Source of the DNA: Beta vulgaris subsp. vulgaris
Taxonomy: Eukaryota; Streptophyta; Magnoliopsida; Caryophyllales; Amaranthaceae
DNA length: 64,000 nt
Assembly: GCF_026745355.1 (NCBI RefSeq)
Contig: NC_079202.1
Span: 31,368,702-31,432,701, forward strand
Direction of reading: 5' to 3'
The notes under the pieces: model-generated
What the model was told of the DNA's origin: nothing
What the model saw: the letters and a program-made list of their open reading frames with translations, nothing else
The model's database searches: none
Made by a program: the position numbers and the translations under genes
In this document: positions 32,317-45,353 of the stretch, one piece after another
Layout: the number at the start of each line of letters is the position of its first letter
Position numbering within the stretch: the first letter of the stretch is position 1

Positions 32317-35300
32317 ATGGATAACATAGATAAAAAGTGGTGGATGCTTCAAAGGTGGAGCAATGAATATGAAGAAGGAGTTGAGGAGTACATTAGTAAG
32401 GCTTTTGCTATTAAAGCACAAGGGAACCAGATTTGTTGTCCTTGCAATGTTTGTCATTATCGTTATTGGCAGTATAGAAATGTTGTTAGGGATCATATCA
32501 TTGTTAATGGTTTTGTTCCCAGAACTGATAAGTTGTTAGACTTAGATATAAATATTGAAAAAGAACCGGATGTGACTGAAGAACATGATGCGATATTAGA
32601 CACAAATGATGACATAGAGGGGTTGTTGCATGATACAATGAGAGAAGGGCCAAATGAAGATGCAAAGAAGTTTATAGATTAATAGAAGGTCAACAAGAAT
32701 TATATCCAGGTTGCAAGAAATTTTCCAAACTGTCCTTTCTTATTCATCTATTTATATACAAGTGTGACCATAAGTTGAGCAATGTAGCAATGTCGGCTTT
32801 GTTAGGAATATTTAGAGACACGCTACCAGATGCAAATTTTCCCAAGTCTTTTAATGAAGCAAAAAATATTTTAAGAGTTTTAGGGCTAGATTGTCAGAAG
32901 ATTGATGCATGCCCTAATGACTGCATGTTGTATTGGGAGGAGCATGCAAATGCAACAAGCTGTTCTGTTTGCAAGACTTCAAGGTGGAAAGTAACTAATA
33001 AAGAAAAGACTAATGGGAAGGATTATAAAATTCCTGCTAAAATTCTAAGGTATTTTCCAATTAAGAAAAGGTTGTAAAGGTTATTTATGTGTCCGGAAAC
33101 TGCAAAGTACATGATATGGCATAAAACAAATGATTCAGAAGATGGGCTTTTACAGCATCCAAGGGATGGTGAAGCATGGAAAACATTTGACAAGAGATAT
33201 CCAGACTTTGCCAAAGATGCTCGTAGTGTGAGGCTTGGGTTAGCTTCAGACGGGTTTAACCCATTCCACAATATGAGCATTGTACATAGTACGTGGCCAG
33301 TGATATTGATCAATTATAACTTACCTCCGTGGTTGCTTACGAAGCCTGAATTTTTGATGTTAGCATTGCTTATTCCAGGTCCCTTATCCCCGGGAAATGA
33401 TATTCATGTTTATTTGCAACCACTAATTAAGGATTTGAAAGAATTGTGGGAGGTTGGATTGGAAACTTATGACTCTTTAAGCAATCAAAGGTTTGATATG
33501 CATGCAGCATTGATGTCTACCATCAGTGACTTTCCTGCTTATGCAATGTTATCTGGTTGGAGCACAAAAGGGAAACTTGCATGCCCTGCTTGTCATTATG
33601 AAACTGAATCATTGTTCTTCAACAAAAGCCACAAGCATTGCTATATGGGTCACCCTACTTTTTTAGATTCGTCCCACCCTGGCGTCGTAATAAGAAATAT
33701 TTTATTGGAGTTACGGGGCAAAGAGACCAACCAGTGCGTTTAACAGGAATCGAAACTAAGGAGTTACTTTGTGGTTTTCGAAATAAATGTGGAAAGTTGC
33801 AAAAGATAACGAAACAAGAAAAGGAAGTTCCATGGAAAAGGGTACCAATATCTTTAAACTTCCATATTGGAAGCATTGTTCACTTCGCCATAATCTTGAT
33901 GTAATGCATATTGAAAAAAATGTATGTGATAATATCATTGCCACACTGTTAGATTTACCTGGAAAGAGCAAAGATCATGCTAATGTTCGTCAAGATTTGA
34001 AAGCCCTAAATTGGATGCCTGAACTTCATCCTCAATTACTAGAAGATGGTAAGGAAGTATTTCCAAAATCACGCTTTTCGATGTCGTTAGAAGAGAAGCG
34101 ATTGTTTTGCCAGGTCATTAAAAATGCAAAGCTACCACTTGGATAGGCTTCAAATATCGCTCGATGTGTGCAAGTTGGTGAAAGGAAGATCACTGGATAT
34201 AAGAGTCATGATGCTCATTTTCTAATGCATTACTTACTTCCTGTTGCAATCAAGACAACTTTGAGCAAAGATGTTGCAAAACCTTTGCTAAGGTTATGTG
34301 CCTTTTTTAAGGGCATATGGAAGAAAGCTATCGACCCCCAAGATTTCGACTATTTGCAAACTGAGATTGTTGAAACCCTTTGTCAGTTAGAAGAGATTTT
34401 CCCACCTACCTTCTTTGATGTCATGGTTCATTTACCAATTCACTTGGTGGAAGAAATTAAGCTTGGTGGTCCAGTTGGAATTAGATGTATGTATGCAATA
34501 GAGAGGTACCTCCGAGAGTTAAAATCTGATGTTCGGAACAAGGGTCGTCCGGAGGGATCAATGGCTGAAGGATATTTGGCCAAAGAATGTCTTGCATTCT
34601 GTGGAAGATACTTGAATCGATCAAACAATACTTCAGAAAATAATGGTGTTGATCCTAGTATCTCAAATCCATTATTTCCCAATATTGGCCGACCTATTAG
34701 AGGAAAGGGAAGGAATAGAAAGAAGAAGGATTATGGGTTTATGATGGATCACATTACACGGGCCCAAGTCCATCAATATGTCTTATTCAATTGTGATTCT
34801 GAGGAAGTTGAGAGATACATCGAGTAAGCTAACTTAACACGGAATTTTTTCTAATTTATTTTTCTAATTTTTTTATTATGCTAATTGTGATAGATACTAA
34901 CATATTTAATAAAATCACAGTGAACATAAGTTGTCTGTAAGCAGCCACAGGAAAAGAAAATGGGATTTCGCGCATACTCATAGCAAGAATTTCATGGAGT
35001 GGTTTAGAGAGAAAGTTGATCTCAATATTCAAGAAGGGGAAGAAATAACGGATCATATCAAATGGTTATCAAAAGGACCATCTCGTGTTGCTAAGAAGTT
35101 CAGTGGCTACTCTGTTAATGGCTATAGGTTCCACACCATGAAACGAGAGAAAAATGGCGTAACTCAAAATAGTGGAGTCACATTAACAGCTCTAACGCAT
35201 AGTTTTGCTAGTAGTAGAGATCAAAATCCTGTTATGGGGCTGTGAACTATTATGGCTCGTTAGAAGATATTATTGAGATATCTTATCATAGTCACTTTAG

Positions 35301-35574
35301 TATTATCTTGTTTAGATGTGTGTGGTTTCATTCGGAAAAGGATGATTTTGGGATGAATGTTGTGAATAAGAATAAGAATATTTCACAAGGAGAACCGTTC
35401 ATCTTGGCATCTCAAGCACATCAAGTTTTTTTTATTGAGGATCCGCTTAAAAAGGGCTGGCATTATGCTATTCAAAATCTTCCTAGAGAACTTTCTGATG
35501 GTACTATATATGGCTTTTTCTTTGGTATTCGATATGAATTCGTGTCTATATTGAATTACAATGCATGTGTTTAA
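32317..35574 (+). pseudogene. TNPD-like CACTA transposase, broken
   Basis: TNPD-type transposase cuts the CACTA termini. The ATG at 32317 starts a transposon-associated domain (KKWWMLQRW, then QICCPCNVCHYRYW). A frame break near 32680 is followed by the Transposase_21 region: SNVAMSALLGIFRDTLPDA, CPNDCMLYWEEH, VRLGLASDGFNPFHNMS, then WLLTKPEFLMLALLIPGP and MLSGWSTKGKLACPAC. A TAA interrupts it at 33075-33077. After a shift near 33740 come HNLDVMHIEKNVCDNI and DUF4218 (SHDAHFLMHYLLPVAIKT; YLRELKSDVRNKGRPEGSM). A TAG stands at 34144-34146. An intron-like gap at 34825-34920 precedes DUF4216-like WFHSEKDDFGMNVVN (35242-35574). At least three disabling changes; full-length domain order otherwise kept. 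Confidence 0.85.
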
Positions 35575-35749
35575 TTCATGATTTATCGTCTCATAAAATA
35601 TATCTTTGCGGTTTTTATTTTTATTTTTGTAATATACAATAACGTTGATTGTCTCATCCACCCCCCCCCCTTGTAGATGAAGGAATAGAGCGAAGCTTAA
35701 TGTTGGACAACATTAGATTCCACCTTATGAAAGGCAACGATTAGAGAGA

Positions 35750-35957
35750 GTGAGGTTTAACGAAGAAAGAATGAAAGCAAAAGGTCTACAAAGTTTGGCA
35801 AACAAGTCATTACTCGACAAAACTCAGGAGATTCTCAGTGGATGGAGAGATGATGAAATATTTTCATCTGATGACGAGTACTTCACATCAGACTATGAGG
35901 GTTATGACGGGGAGAACGAAACTAATAATGATGCGCGGCAAAATACTATGGAGGTTT
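35750..35957 (+). pseudogene. TNPA-like gene, first recognised exon
   Basis: The exon reads RFNEERMKAKGLQSLANKSL followed by an acidic Ser/Asp stretch and ends at a GTTTGTGATT donor near 35955. This opening resembles the start of Transposase_24-type proteins in CACTA elements. A long intron of about 2 kb would follow. Confidence 0.5.
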
Positions 35958-38010
35958 GTGATTTTTGTTCCGCTCAATTTCTACCTGTATATTATCAGAT
36001 TTTCTAGTGGTCTTAATAGGTTATGCTGGCTTATTATGTGGTTAGCTATAGTCTAATCAAGCTTTTTATATATCTACCTATAAGTATTTACCCTGATAGA
36101 ATTGGTGCAAAAAATGGGACTAGAGTAATAAGGCATGCAGTTTAGAGTGTGCAGTCTGCATGACTGCACTATGTGCAGATGGTTAAGAGAGATGTTGGTG
36201 GCTATGGTTTTGTTAATGTGTAAATATGTTATTCATTTTGAGTGTCACAATGAGATTATAACCTTTATATATTTATCTATCTATTTCTTTGGTCTCCATA
36301 TGTTTTTCTTTGGTTCATTTTTTGCTGCATGTTTGTGCTGTCTTGTTTATGATGGTTCTGTGTAAATTAATTGCTATCTTCCTAGCTAACTATGAAGTAT
36401 ACAAGCCTATCACAATGGCAATATGCTGAGGCCTGCCTTTCAAAATCAGAGGCTCTATGTCCTAAGTCTGCTTCTAGATGTCATTCCAGAGGTAAATGAT
36501 GTTATAGTCAAATGCTTCAATAACCAACCATTGATAATAATAATAGTAGTGCTCAGCATGACAATATACTATAAGGCATGTTTTAAGAAGGATCACATAC
36601 AATGGCATACATTGGATTCATGTTGAAGTAGAATAGATTGTAAGAGACTGTAAGTCTAACAGAAAAATGTTTACATCATACTTTCATCTTTTTCTTTTCC
36701 CATGGTCTATTACAGGACTGATATTGGTAGCAGACCAGTTTCTCTAGTGACCTTTCTATATAGAGAAGCAATTTCTTACTATTTCTTGTACTTACTGCCT
36801 CTTTACTATTAATGATTCCCCTCTTTACTATTAATGATTCCCCTATTTTTCAAGATTTCACCTTGTAAGTCCTAAAGAGAAATATGATGATTGATTAGTT
36901 TGTCAGTTGAAATAAAGCCTTGCGATATCTCTAATTTTGCAGATAGGAGGGTGTGATCCCTCATGGGGGGGGGAGACATCCTCACGATGCTGCAACTAAC
37001 CAGAGACGATAGAAATCTCTAGATATGGGAAATAACTTACCTTTGGAACACATTCTTTAGATTTGCAAAAGAGAAAAAAGAAGAAGATTCTGAAATATGG
37101 TGTAACTGCACTGGTTTCAATTTTTGAAAGTAGTGGTTCTCTTTTAGTGGAGACAATCTGTAGGAAACAAAATACTAAAGGGTCTAACAAGCACATATTT
37201 TCCAGTGTTCACAAGGTTGCACATGGTGACATTGAACAACTGAAATCCATGGTCATGGCAGTTACACCTCTTAATAACTGGTTAATTACTCCTCATAGAA
37301 CTCAAGTCAGATTGAAGAATACAACCACAATGACGAAAGAACACCATATATTCATTCACTGTTTAACAGAAGTTTGACAAAATCACTTTTTAGTCTCTAA
37401 ACACCTTTTAGCTTCAGACTATGGGAAGATATACTTCTAAGAAGCTACTTTAGGAAAGTTCGCAAATTGAGAGTGCTGCTTGTCTTGTCCTGCTGTTTCG
37501 CCTGTTTGAAAACTGTGGTGCCATGACCTTTCTGTTAGTAGAAGATTATGAGGCTGATGTATAACTTGTGAATGCAGAACTTTTTTTTTTGGTACTTATC
37601 TGCTGTTTGAACAGTCATGTTGTTGCTATATATGTTTGTTTGTTAGAAAAAAGAAGTGTCCCAAGAAAAAATAGGCAGATAAATCTGCACCACTTCTTAG
37701 AGCAACTGCTTGGTGCTTGATTGCATGTACTGATCAAACATTAAGAGTATGCATTCTAATATTTCCTTTATTCATATAAAAAGCTGGCAAGTAATAACAT
37801 TAGTAATTAAACTTTATCAAAGTGGTCATTGATAAGAACTAACTACTTCCTAAAATGTTTACATTGATAAGAACTAACATCTTCCTAAAATGTAAAGAGC
37901 TCAAGCACTGCATTCCCCTATCTGCACAGACAAAAAAGCAGCAGCTATAGCAGCCAGAAAGTTTAATAATTTACTCAGATTGGTGCCATTATATGTTTCT
38001 TGTATGGTTT
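35958..38010. other. Putative 2-kb intron of the TNPA-like gene, unexplained content
   Basis: No recognised gene. Two stretches look slightly coding-like (36420-36500 and 37063-37377) but match nothing I know. A G-run of nine bases lies at 36964-36972. It may hold captured host DNA. Confidence 0.35.
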
Positions 38011-40010
38011 CAGGTGGAAAAAGAGGGAGTGAAACACCCATTATCTCAACCATTATCTATGAGGGACTTTGTGCATAAAAATGGTCAACGGAACCAACAA
38101 GCAAAGGATAACACACAATCTGAAAATGTCCGCAAAACAGGCGAAAATCCATAGGGACTGCCCAACTTGCAAAACAGCAAATGCAAAAGGATAATGCACG
38201 CCCTCAAAAGCAACAACCAAAAGGAAAGACACAAGAAAAAGAGTATTGTGTTCCGGGGTCTATATCTTCATTTCGCTTGTTTCGGCAAAAGCAGTTAGAA
38301 AAGATGCGACACACCACAGACACGGAATCTCCTATTACCGATGGAATGACACATGAAGCAAACTTGGAAATTCAGATTCCTTCCACAATAATAAGAAATG
38401 ATGAAGTTGAACATGAATTGGAGCAACAACCAATAAATGAAGAAATAGAAGTGGAATCTCAACCAAATGAAATAATAGAGGAAGGTATATATCACACACT
38501 TCTGTAGATGACATTTTCTTTTTTTTATATCTATCTTATTATATAAACTAATACCTTAACCTTAAATAGCTTGTAAGAGTAAAAAGCAACGAGGTCCAAC
38601 AACGTTAACAAAGGTCCACTCGCGTACAAGAGAAGAGCGTGAAGCTATTGTACTGAACTCAATCGGCCAACCAGTTGGACCAACAAAAGAAGTTGTTGAT
38701 GAATTTAGCCTTTCTTGGGTACAGTTGCTAGGGATTCCGAGCTTGCGCCTCTTAACTATAGAAAATTCAAACTTTTGCCCACACTTGACAAAATATGGGA
38801 TTATGTTTTGGTATGTTCCTTTCATTGTTTCTTTTCTATGTAAGCTCATTCATCAAACTAAAAACATGTATATACTAATAATTGAGCTCATTCATTGGAC
38901 CGAATACCTTATATACTACTAATTGAGCTCATTCATTGTTGGGTTAGGAAAAGTACATGGTTCCCGATCAAGGGAAAAAATGGGTTTTCGAATCTATAAA
39001 TGCAAGTTGGCGTGGTCATAAATGTAGGGTAAAGCAAAAGCACTACTATGCACATGAAACTGATGAGAAAAGGTGGGAAAATCGTCCAAAAACAGTTTCC
39101 GATTCCCAATTTAAAGATCTTTTGGAATACTGGAATTGTTCACTAATCGAGGTATATGGTTTTATTCTCTTTGAAATTTTGTTCGTCTACTGTTGAAATT
39201 GTATGTTAACTTTTTTTTTCTATTACAGAAAGAAGCAAAAATTAATAAAGGCAATCGTGGATCACTAGATGATATGCATACTATGGGTCCGAAGTCATAC
39301 GCAATGTTACGTCATAAGTTGGTAACAACACATTATCTTGAATTATAGTTCTTATTGTTCCATCATTTCATACTCTTAGAAAGTTATTGAACTACTAATT
39401 TGTATCTCTAAAGCAACAAGAGGATCCGGATAAGCAAGAGCCTTCACAAGAAAAGGTCTACAAAGAATCGAGGAAAAGAAATCCTGAAAAGACATACCTC
39501 ACCAACAACGAAAAAAGTATATCCAATATTGTGAGTTGACATGCTATGTATTTCATATTTTCTGCCTTAACTTAGTATATGTAATAACTTAATCTTCATT
39601 GGATAGGCCAAGATGGATGCTTTACAAAGTGTTGAACATGGAGAAGATGGTAACACTAAGGATAATTACTCTAAAGTCATACAAGATCCTGTACGCAAAA
39701 ATCGTGTACGCCTTTATGGAAGAGGTGTAACGAAGACTGATTTGAAAAAAAAGGATAAAATTCGGGTTTCATATTTCCCCAGGAGTTTTTACAAAGTATG
39801 GAGACTCAATTGGTGCAAAAGCTAGCACCGAGCGTGGCATCTGCATTCTTTCTCAAATTCAAGCCGCTAATCCAGGAGTAGAGCTTGTGATTCCTGATTT
39901 TTCAATGGTACAATACCAAGGGATGCATCTAGAGATCAACATCCAACTAGTGACACCAATGAGCAAGCTTCTAATGGCCCTCAATTGTTAGATTGTGAGG
40001 TACCGTTCTT
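38011..40010 (+). pseudogene. TNPA-like protein (Transposase_24 / Ptta-En/Spm type)
   Basis: Exons can be read with standard splice sites: about 38014-38485, 38570-38811, 38949-39150, 39231-39319, 39414-39531 and 39607 onwards. Family marks are the TKVHSRTREEREAIVLNSIG region, QPVGPTKEVVDEFS, KYMVPDQGKKWVFE, SWRGHKCRVKQKHYYAH, FKDLLEYWNCS and a 'GNRGSLDDMHTMGPKSYA' segment. TNPA-type proteins bind the subterminal repeats and help bring the ends together. The first block after the long intron has a stop near 38151, and the C-terminus after 39825 is frame-shifted, so this copy is probably inactive. The Tekay element entered downstream at 40283. Confidence 0.75.
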
Positions 40011-40277
40011 AACTCTTATTTCTCTATGAATATATTTATGAAGAAACTTGCTAGGCAACGCTTTTTGGTTCAAAATTGCTTCCGATGGTCTGAATTAATA
40101 AATAGATAGATAAAGAAGTTTGATGTCTGTCTATACCTGCAAATACTAAAATGAGCTATAATTTGACTTTGGACCTGCGATTAATAAAGATTTGGAATAA
40201 CATTTGGAGTTGTGTTGCAAAATGATGATATTAGTATGTAGTGGTAAATTTGTAGCTTGGTGGAATCATGAGCAGGA

Positions 40278-40282
40278 GTTTG
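40278..40282 (+). repeat. Target duplication of the Tekay element, left (GTTTG)
   Basis: GTTTG directly before the LTR start is repeated at 50615-50619. Confidence 0.9.
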
Positions 40283-40556
40283 TGTAATCCCCCATATTTT
40301 TAAGATATTTAATTAAATAGTTTTAATCATTTTTAATTATTAAAGCTATTTAATTTCGGTATTTAAGAGCAGAAGGGTATTTTGGTCATTTTACCAAAAT
40401 AGTATTTGAGTATTTCCACAAAGAAGTATTTTAGTATTTTCAAGGAAGTATTTTATTAATATTAGTAGGAAGATTATTTTGGAAATTTATCATCAAATGT
40501 ATTTTGGCAATTTGATGAGTAAGGGCATTTTGGTCTTTTACCCAAATTGACTACCA

Positions 40557-40566
40557 CTATAAAAAG
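40557..40566 (+). promoter_or_regulatory. TATA box of the 5' LTR
   Basis: CTATAAAAAGAG within the LTR; the same sequence lies in the 3' LTR near 48168. It would start element RNA about 275 bp into the LTR, leaving a long R-U5. Confidence 0.6.
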
Positions 40567-41599
40567 AGAAAACCTAAAGTTTCCCATCTTTTTCCATCTT
40601 CTTCACTAGCCACCATTTTGTCAAAAAGGAGTAAGTGGGTTTTTCCTATCAAACCTTTGTTCTTCCTCAAGTAAGTTTTTCAAGTAATCCTCTTCAATAA
40701 TTCTAGCTTCTAATCTAGTTTTGTTTTTGAAATTTATAGGAAGATCTTGCAATTATCAAAGGGAAGCAAAGAGGTAATGATTTTTCTGAATTTTTTTGGG
40801 GTTTTTCTTCCTTATTTTCTCTCTCCTCTTTGTTCACGATTTCCGGCCACCACAAGGGTGGTTCGCCGGCGAGATCGACAGGTCCGACGAGACCATTGTC
40901 GGGACAGCAGTGGTGGCAGCCGACTGGGCACGGGCGCCGCCTGCCACTGCCGCGCAGCTGGTGGTGGTGGTGGTGCTCGTGGTGGCGCCAATGGTTGTGG
41001 TTTTTCAGATTTGTGGTTTTTGAACCACTTGTAAAAAAAAAAAGAAATTGTTATTATTATTTTAATAATTTACAGCAGTAATTTATTAAGTAAATTAGTA
41101 GTTTTTATAAAGTTTTAAGTATTAGTTTGTAGTGGGTTTTGCCTAATAGTAAAGGTTTTCAAGTTAGGACTTTAAAAATAGTTTTTAAAGCATTTGTAAG
41201 AAAAATCAGCTTTATTAGTATATTTAAAATGCTGATTTTAATTATTAAGTAGCTTTGAATTGTTGTTGGAAGTACTAATTGATAGTACTTTATTGTTGGT
41301 AGGTTTCAAGAATAATTAAAGCCAGTCAACTGTTGACTGTTGATTTTTGTGTAATCAAGGTACATACACTTTGACCTTGACTTTAGTAGTTTCAAAGGAT
41401 ATATATTTTATTGAGCATGAGGAGTAAGGAGAGGCTTATGCCTTGAAATTGTTTGAGTATATGTTGAGAACTTAGAAAGGAGATTAGGAATGAAACTTTT
41501 GAGTTATTCCTATATTTGAAAAGCATGTTATTGATGTTAATTGCTTTTGAGCATGATTAAAGTTATTAAAGTTATTCTTGAAGCTAGGGCTTGCCTGAG

Positions 41600-41870
41600 A
41601 ATATTTTATTGAGCATGGTCTCATTAGAAGTTATATATTTTATTGAGCATGGTCTCATTAGAAGTTATATATTTTTTGAGCATGGTCTCATTAGAAGTTA
41701 TATATATTATTGAGCAAGGTCTCACAAGTTATCAAGTTATTGAGCAAGGTCTCACAAGTTATCAAGTTATTGAGCAAAGTCTCATAAGTTATCAAGTTAT
41801 TGAGCAAGGTCTCATAAGTTAAAGTTATTGAGCAAGGTCTCACAAGTAGTTTAATCATTGAGCAAGGACT
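41600..41870. repeat. 30-bp tandem repeat in 5' LTR
   Basis: The unit, seen in TATCAAGTTATTGAGCAAGG plus TCTCACAAGT, is repeated exactly 30 bp apart. It is preceded by longer variant units with GAGCATGGTCTCATTAG. The core TGAGCAAGGTCTCA is a near-palindrome. Confidence 0.9.
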
Positions 41871-43007
41871 CAATTGATTGGATCATAGATCCTTAAGAAA
41901 GTAAGAAAAAGGACTCATGGAGTCATTAAAGTAATAAGATGAGCAAGGTCTCAAAGAATTTAGAATTGAGTTAATTATGGTGTTTGTTGCATTCACTTGT
42001 TAAAGAAAGATAAGAAATTGATTTATTTGCTAGATGTATTATTGTGATTGTGTCTCACATAATGGGCTTTGGCAATAAAACTCTTGGGATGGATCCCCCA
42101 TGAGTATTGAACATAAGGGGGGAGTTAGTGTGAAACTATACTCCTGCATATAGCTTAGCATGACGATGTTAATGCTTTTATTTTATCGAGCAAGTTTATG
42201 GAATTCCAATTATCAAGATCTTTAAGTGGACTAGGTGTCACTCGTATTCTTTATCTCTGAGATGTTGAGTCTAGAGGCTCACTCTCACCCTCATTCACTA
42301 CTAACAAGCTTAAAATTCTCGAGTCAAGTTATTTAAAGTTCATGGAACTTTAGTAAGAGGTGTGGGATCTCTTACACAAGGAATAGTAGCCCGTATGACT
42401 CCAAGGGGAGGACGGTGCCCGTTCATTGCCAAATAATAATAAAAGAAAGTATTTAGTAAGTTCAGTTATGTGCTTGTCGCATGTAGAGTCGTAAGAAGAG
42501 CAAGCCGAAGTGATTGAGGATTGCATGCATTATTATTCGCATTAATTAGTTGTGTTATGTACTCAGCGTTGCTGATGTATGTGTTCTTTGTTTCTTTTGG
42601 TTGTTGTTTTTCCTCAACAACCCTGTGATGATCCATTTGGTGAGCAGAGTTTAGAGAAGAAGTTGCAGGTACAAGTTCTTGATGTGCATGGAAATCATAA
42701 GCATCCGGATGGGAGTTTTAGTACACGAGTACTTTCTTATTTAAGTTATCTTGAATTTTATATTTGACTTTACTTGACCAATGGGGTCAAGGTTTAACTT
42801 TTGAATATGGGACTAGTATGGGATAGTCTCGGAGTTTGTAATTCATTTACATACTTTCTTATTTCTATTGTATTAAAGTAATTCCAGTTTATTTTAAAAG
42901 ACTTTCGCTGTATTATCTGATTAGCCTTACGTATTATCATGCGTGGCATAACAACTCCCGCAATTTCTCCTAGTTTATAAAAGGAGGAGTCGTGGGGGTG
43001 TTACAAA

Positions 43008-45353
43008 GTGGTTACCAGAGCTCCAAGGTTTATATTACCTTATTTTACAAAAGTTTTCGAACTGAAAAGTATTTCAAAGTCGAATTGCAAAAAGGGAAGG
43101 GAATTGCATATGCATAATAGGAAACCGCCTTCTTATGATGGGAAGGGTGATCCTGTTAAGCTTGAGAACTGGGTTAGGGATTTTGAGAAGCTATTCGATG
43201 CTATCCAATGTCCAGATAATAGGAAAGTAGCTATAGCTGCATATTACCTTAAGGAGGAAGCTGACTTTTGGTGGTCGCAGCATAAGGAGACGTTAATGGC
43301 AAGGCCTGACTTTGATTGGAAGGCTTTCGGAGTAGCTATGAAGGAGAAATTTTATCCCAATTTCTTGAGGAGGCAAAAGGCCACTGAGTTTGATGAGTTG
43401 AAGCAAGGTGACATGACTGTGGAGCAGTACTATGAGAAGTTTGTAGGATTGATGAAGTTTGCTCCCGAGTTAGTACCAACCGAGGAAAGAAAGGCAATTA
43501 GGTTCGAGACTGGACTTAGTCTTGAGGTGAAGCTTGGGCTAGGAGGTTCAACTTTCAGGACCTTAGAGGAAGTGTATGATAGAGCTGCTCATTTAGGTTC
43601 CTATTTGAAACAAGCTGGAGTTGAGAGCTCAAACAACAAGAGGAAGGAAAATCCTAGTCAGAATTTTCAGAGGAACGACAAGAAGTTCAAGCCTCAAAAT
43701 AACTTTCACCAAGGAGGACAATCTAGTGGCCAAAGGAATGGAGGCCAGTATCAACCACAGAAGGGTGGAAATGGTTCTAATAGGGGAAAGAAAGGAGACG
43801 AATGCGTGTATTTCTGCAAGAGGTGCCCCTACAATCATCCTGGAAAGGATTGTGAAGGAAAGCTGGTGGAGTGTAACTATTGCCACAAATTGGGTCACCG
43901 AGAGTATGAGTGCTTCTCCAAGAACCCTGAGTTGAAGACTGACAAAGGCAAGAACGGAAACCAGTTTGGTCAGGGTAATCGAAACCATTCAGGAGGCAAC
44001 AATTATCAAGGCGGGAACAAGCAAAATGGGAACAACAAGACTGTTTCGGGTGGAGCTGGTCCTAGTGTGCCTGCAGTGGCAAGGTTGAATGTCATAAGTG
44101 CTAGGGAAGCTGAGACGTCCAAGGACGTAGTTACGGGTAATGTTTCTATTAATTCCACTTTTGTTAAAGCTTTATTTGATTCAGGAGCCGAGCGTTCATT
44201 TGTGTCAAAGTTAGTTGTTTCAAAATATGGCTTAGGAAACCCTAGAGATGTTGAAATTCCTATTATGTTACCATCTGGGGAAGTAGTAACTTGCTCAAGA
44301 GTATATGAGAACGTCCTTGTGAGAATTGGGGATGTAGACTTTGAAACCAACCTCATAGAATTTCCATTGGAAGACTTAGAGATCATTTTAGGAATGGATT
44401 GGCTTAAGGAGTATAAAGCCGAGATTCTTTGTGGAGAACAAAAAGTGAGATTGAGGAATAAGAATGGGAAAAAGGTGACTTTCAAGACTAAACCACAAGA
44501 AGGTAGAATTAAGATCATTTCAGCCTTAAGTTTGGTAAAGCAAGTGCAGAAGGGAGCTTCGTTATTCTTGTGTAATGTGCAGAGGTTGGAAGAAGAGAAG
44601 CTTAAGATAGAGCATGTGAAGGTGGTGAATGAGTTTCCAGACGTATTTCCGGAAGATATACCGGGAATGCCACCTCAAAGGGAGTTAGAATTCACCATAG
44701 ACTTAGTTCCTGGAACTGCCCCTATATCAAAAGCACCCTATAGAATGGCTCCAGCAGAGATGAAGGAGCTCAACAAGCAACTAGAGGAATTACTCGAGAA
44801 AGGGTACATTAGACCTAGTTATTCCCCATGGGGAGCGCCTGTTTTATTCGTAAAGAAGAAGGATGGAAGCTTGAGGCTATGTATCGATTATAGAGATCTC
44901 AATAAGGTGACTATTAAGAATAAGTATCCGTTACCGAGGATTGATGACCTATTCGATCAATTAAGAGGAGCTGGAATATTTTCAAAGATAGACTTGAGGT
45001 CAGGGTATCACCAACTGCAGATTGGGGAGAAGGACATACCAAAGACTGCCTTTAGGACGAGGTATGGTCACTATGAGTTCACCGTGATGCCATTTGGTTT
45101 AACCAATGCACCAGCGATGTTTATGGACCTCATGAATAGAGTGTTTCGAGAGTATTTGGACAAATTTGTAGTCGTATTCATCGATGATATCCTTATCTAC
45201 TCAAGGAACAAGGAGGAGCATGAAGAGCACTTGAGGTCAGTATTATCTACACTAAGGGAGAATCAGCTTTACGCAAAGTTCTCGAAGTGCGAATTTTGGA
45301 TGGAAGAAGTGGCATTTCTTGGCCACATTGTGTCAAGAAGGGAATTTCCGTAG
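43008..45353 (+). CDS. Tekay gag, protease and most of RT
   Basis: An open frame of 781 codons. The gag domain (about residues 40-200) includes [15 protein letters not shown] and [19 protein letters not shown]. An Asn/Gln/Gly-rich basic linker precedes a CCHC knuckle, [14 protein letters not shown] (about residues 288-301). The protease has [14 protein letters not shown] (about 387-400). RT begins near residue 570 with [20 protein letters not shown], then [25 protein letters not shown] and catalytic [10 protein letters not shown] near 723. Translation stops at 45353 after [10 protein letters not shown] because of an indel near 45338; the family frame continues downstream. The first Met of the real protein is uncertain, as the ORF begins within the primer-site region; Met at 43110 is a reasonable start. 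Confidence 0.88.
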   Translation: MVTRAPRFILPYFTKVFELKSISKSNCKKGRELHMHNRKPPSYDGKGDPVKLENWVRDFEKLFDAIQCPDNRKVAIAAYYLKEEADFWWSQHKETLMARPDFDWKAFGVAMKEKFYPNFLRRQKATEFDELKQGDMTVEQYYEKFVGLMKFAPELVPTEERKAIRFETGLSLEVKLGLGGSTFRTLEEVYDRAAHLGSYLKQAGVESSNNKRKENPSQNFQRNDKKFKPQNNFHQGGQSSGQRNGGQYQPQKGGNGSNRGKKGDECVYFCKRCPYNHPGKDCEGKLVECNYCHKLGHREYECFSKNPELKTDKGKNGNQFGQGNRNHSGGNNYQGGNKQNGNNKTVSGGAGPSVPAVARLNVISAREAETSKDVVTGNVSINSTFVKALFDSGAERSFVSKLVVSKYGLGNPRDVEIPIMLPSGEVVTCSRVYENVLVRIGDVDFETNLIEFPLEDLEIILGMDWLKEYKAEILCGEQKVRLRNKNGKKVTFKTKPQEGRIKIISALSLVKQVQKGASLFLCNVQRLEEEKLKIEHVKVVNEFPDVFPEDIPGMPPQRELEFTIDLVPGTAPISKAPYRMAPAEMKELNKQLEELLEKGYIRPSYSPWGAPVLFVKKKDGSLRLCIDYRDLNKVTIKNKYPLPRIDDLFDQLRGAGIFSKIDLRSGYHQLQIGEKDIPKTAFRTRYGHYEFTVMPFGLTNAPAMFMDLMNRVFREYLDKFVVVFIDDILIYSRNKEEHEEHLRSVLSTLRENQLYAKFSKCEFWMEEVAFLGHIVSRREFP
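43009..43021 (+). other. Primer-binding site of the Tekay element
   Basis: TGGTTACCAGAGC starts three bases after the LTR end and resembles the initiator-tRNA-Met site TGGTATCAGAGC. Confidence 0.7.

Larger units (their letters stand above)
40283..43005 (+). repeat. 5' LTR of Tekay-type chromovirus (2723 bp)
   Basis: It runs from TGTAATCCCCCATA to GGGGTGTTACA. It is almost identical to 47893-50614, with about 18 differences by eye. Internal parts are a TATA box near 40558, a GC-rich block (about 40840-41020), and a 30-bp tandem array (41600-41870) built on GAGCAAGGTCTCACAAG. Small ORFs inside, such as 40747-41034 and 42579-42767, are not supported as genes. Confidence 0.95.

Noticed and set aside
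40747..41081. Val/Gly/Trp-rich frames, repeated at 48357-48720
   Set aside because: They lie in the GC-rich block of the LTRs in three overlapping frames with no known domain; noted only as a composition oddity.
41600..41870. Regular 30-bp repeats that could suggest a CRISPR array
   Set aside because: The units are contiguous with no unique spacers and lie inside a plant LTR; it is an LTR tandem repeat.
43629..44518. Minus-strand frames of 119-170 codons
   Set aside because: Shadows of the Tekay gag-protease frame.
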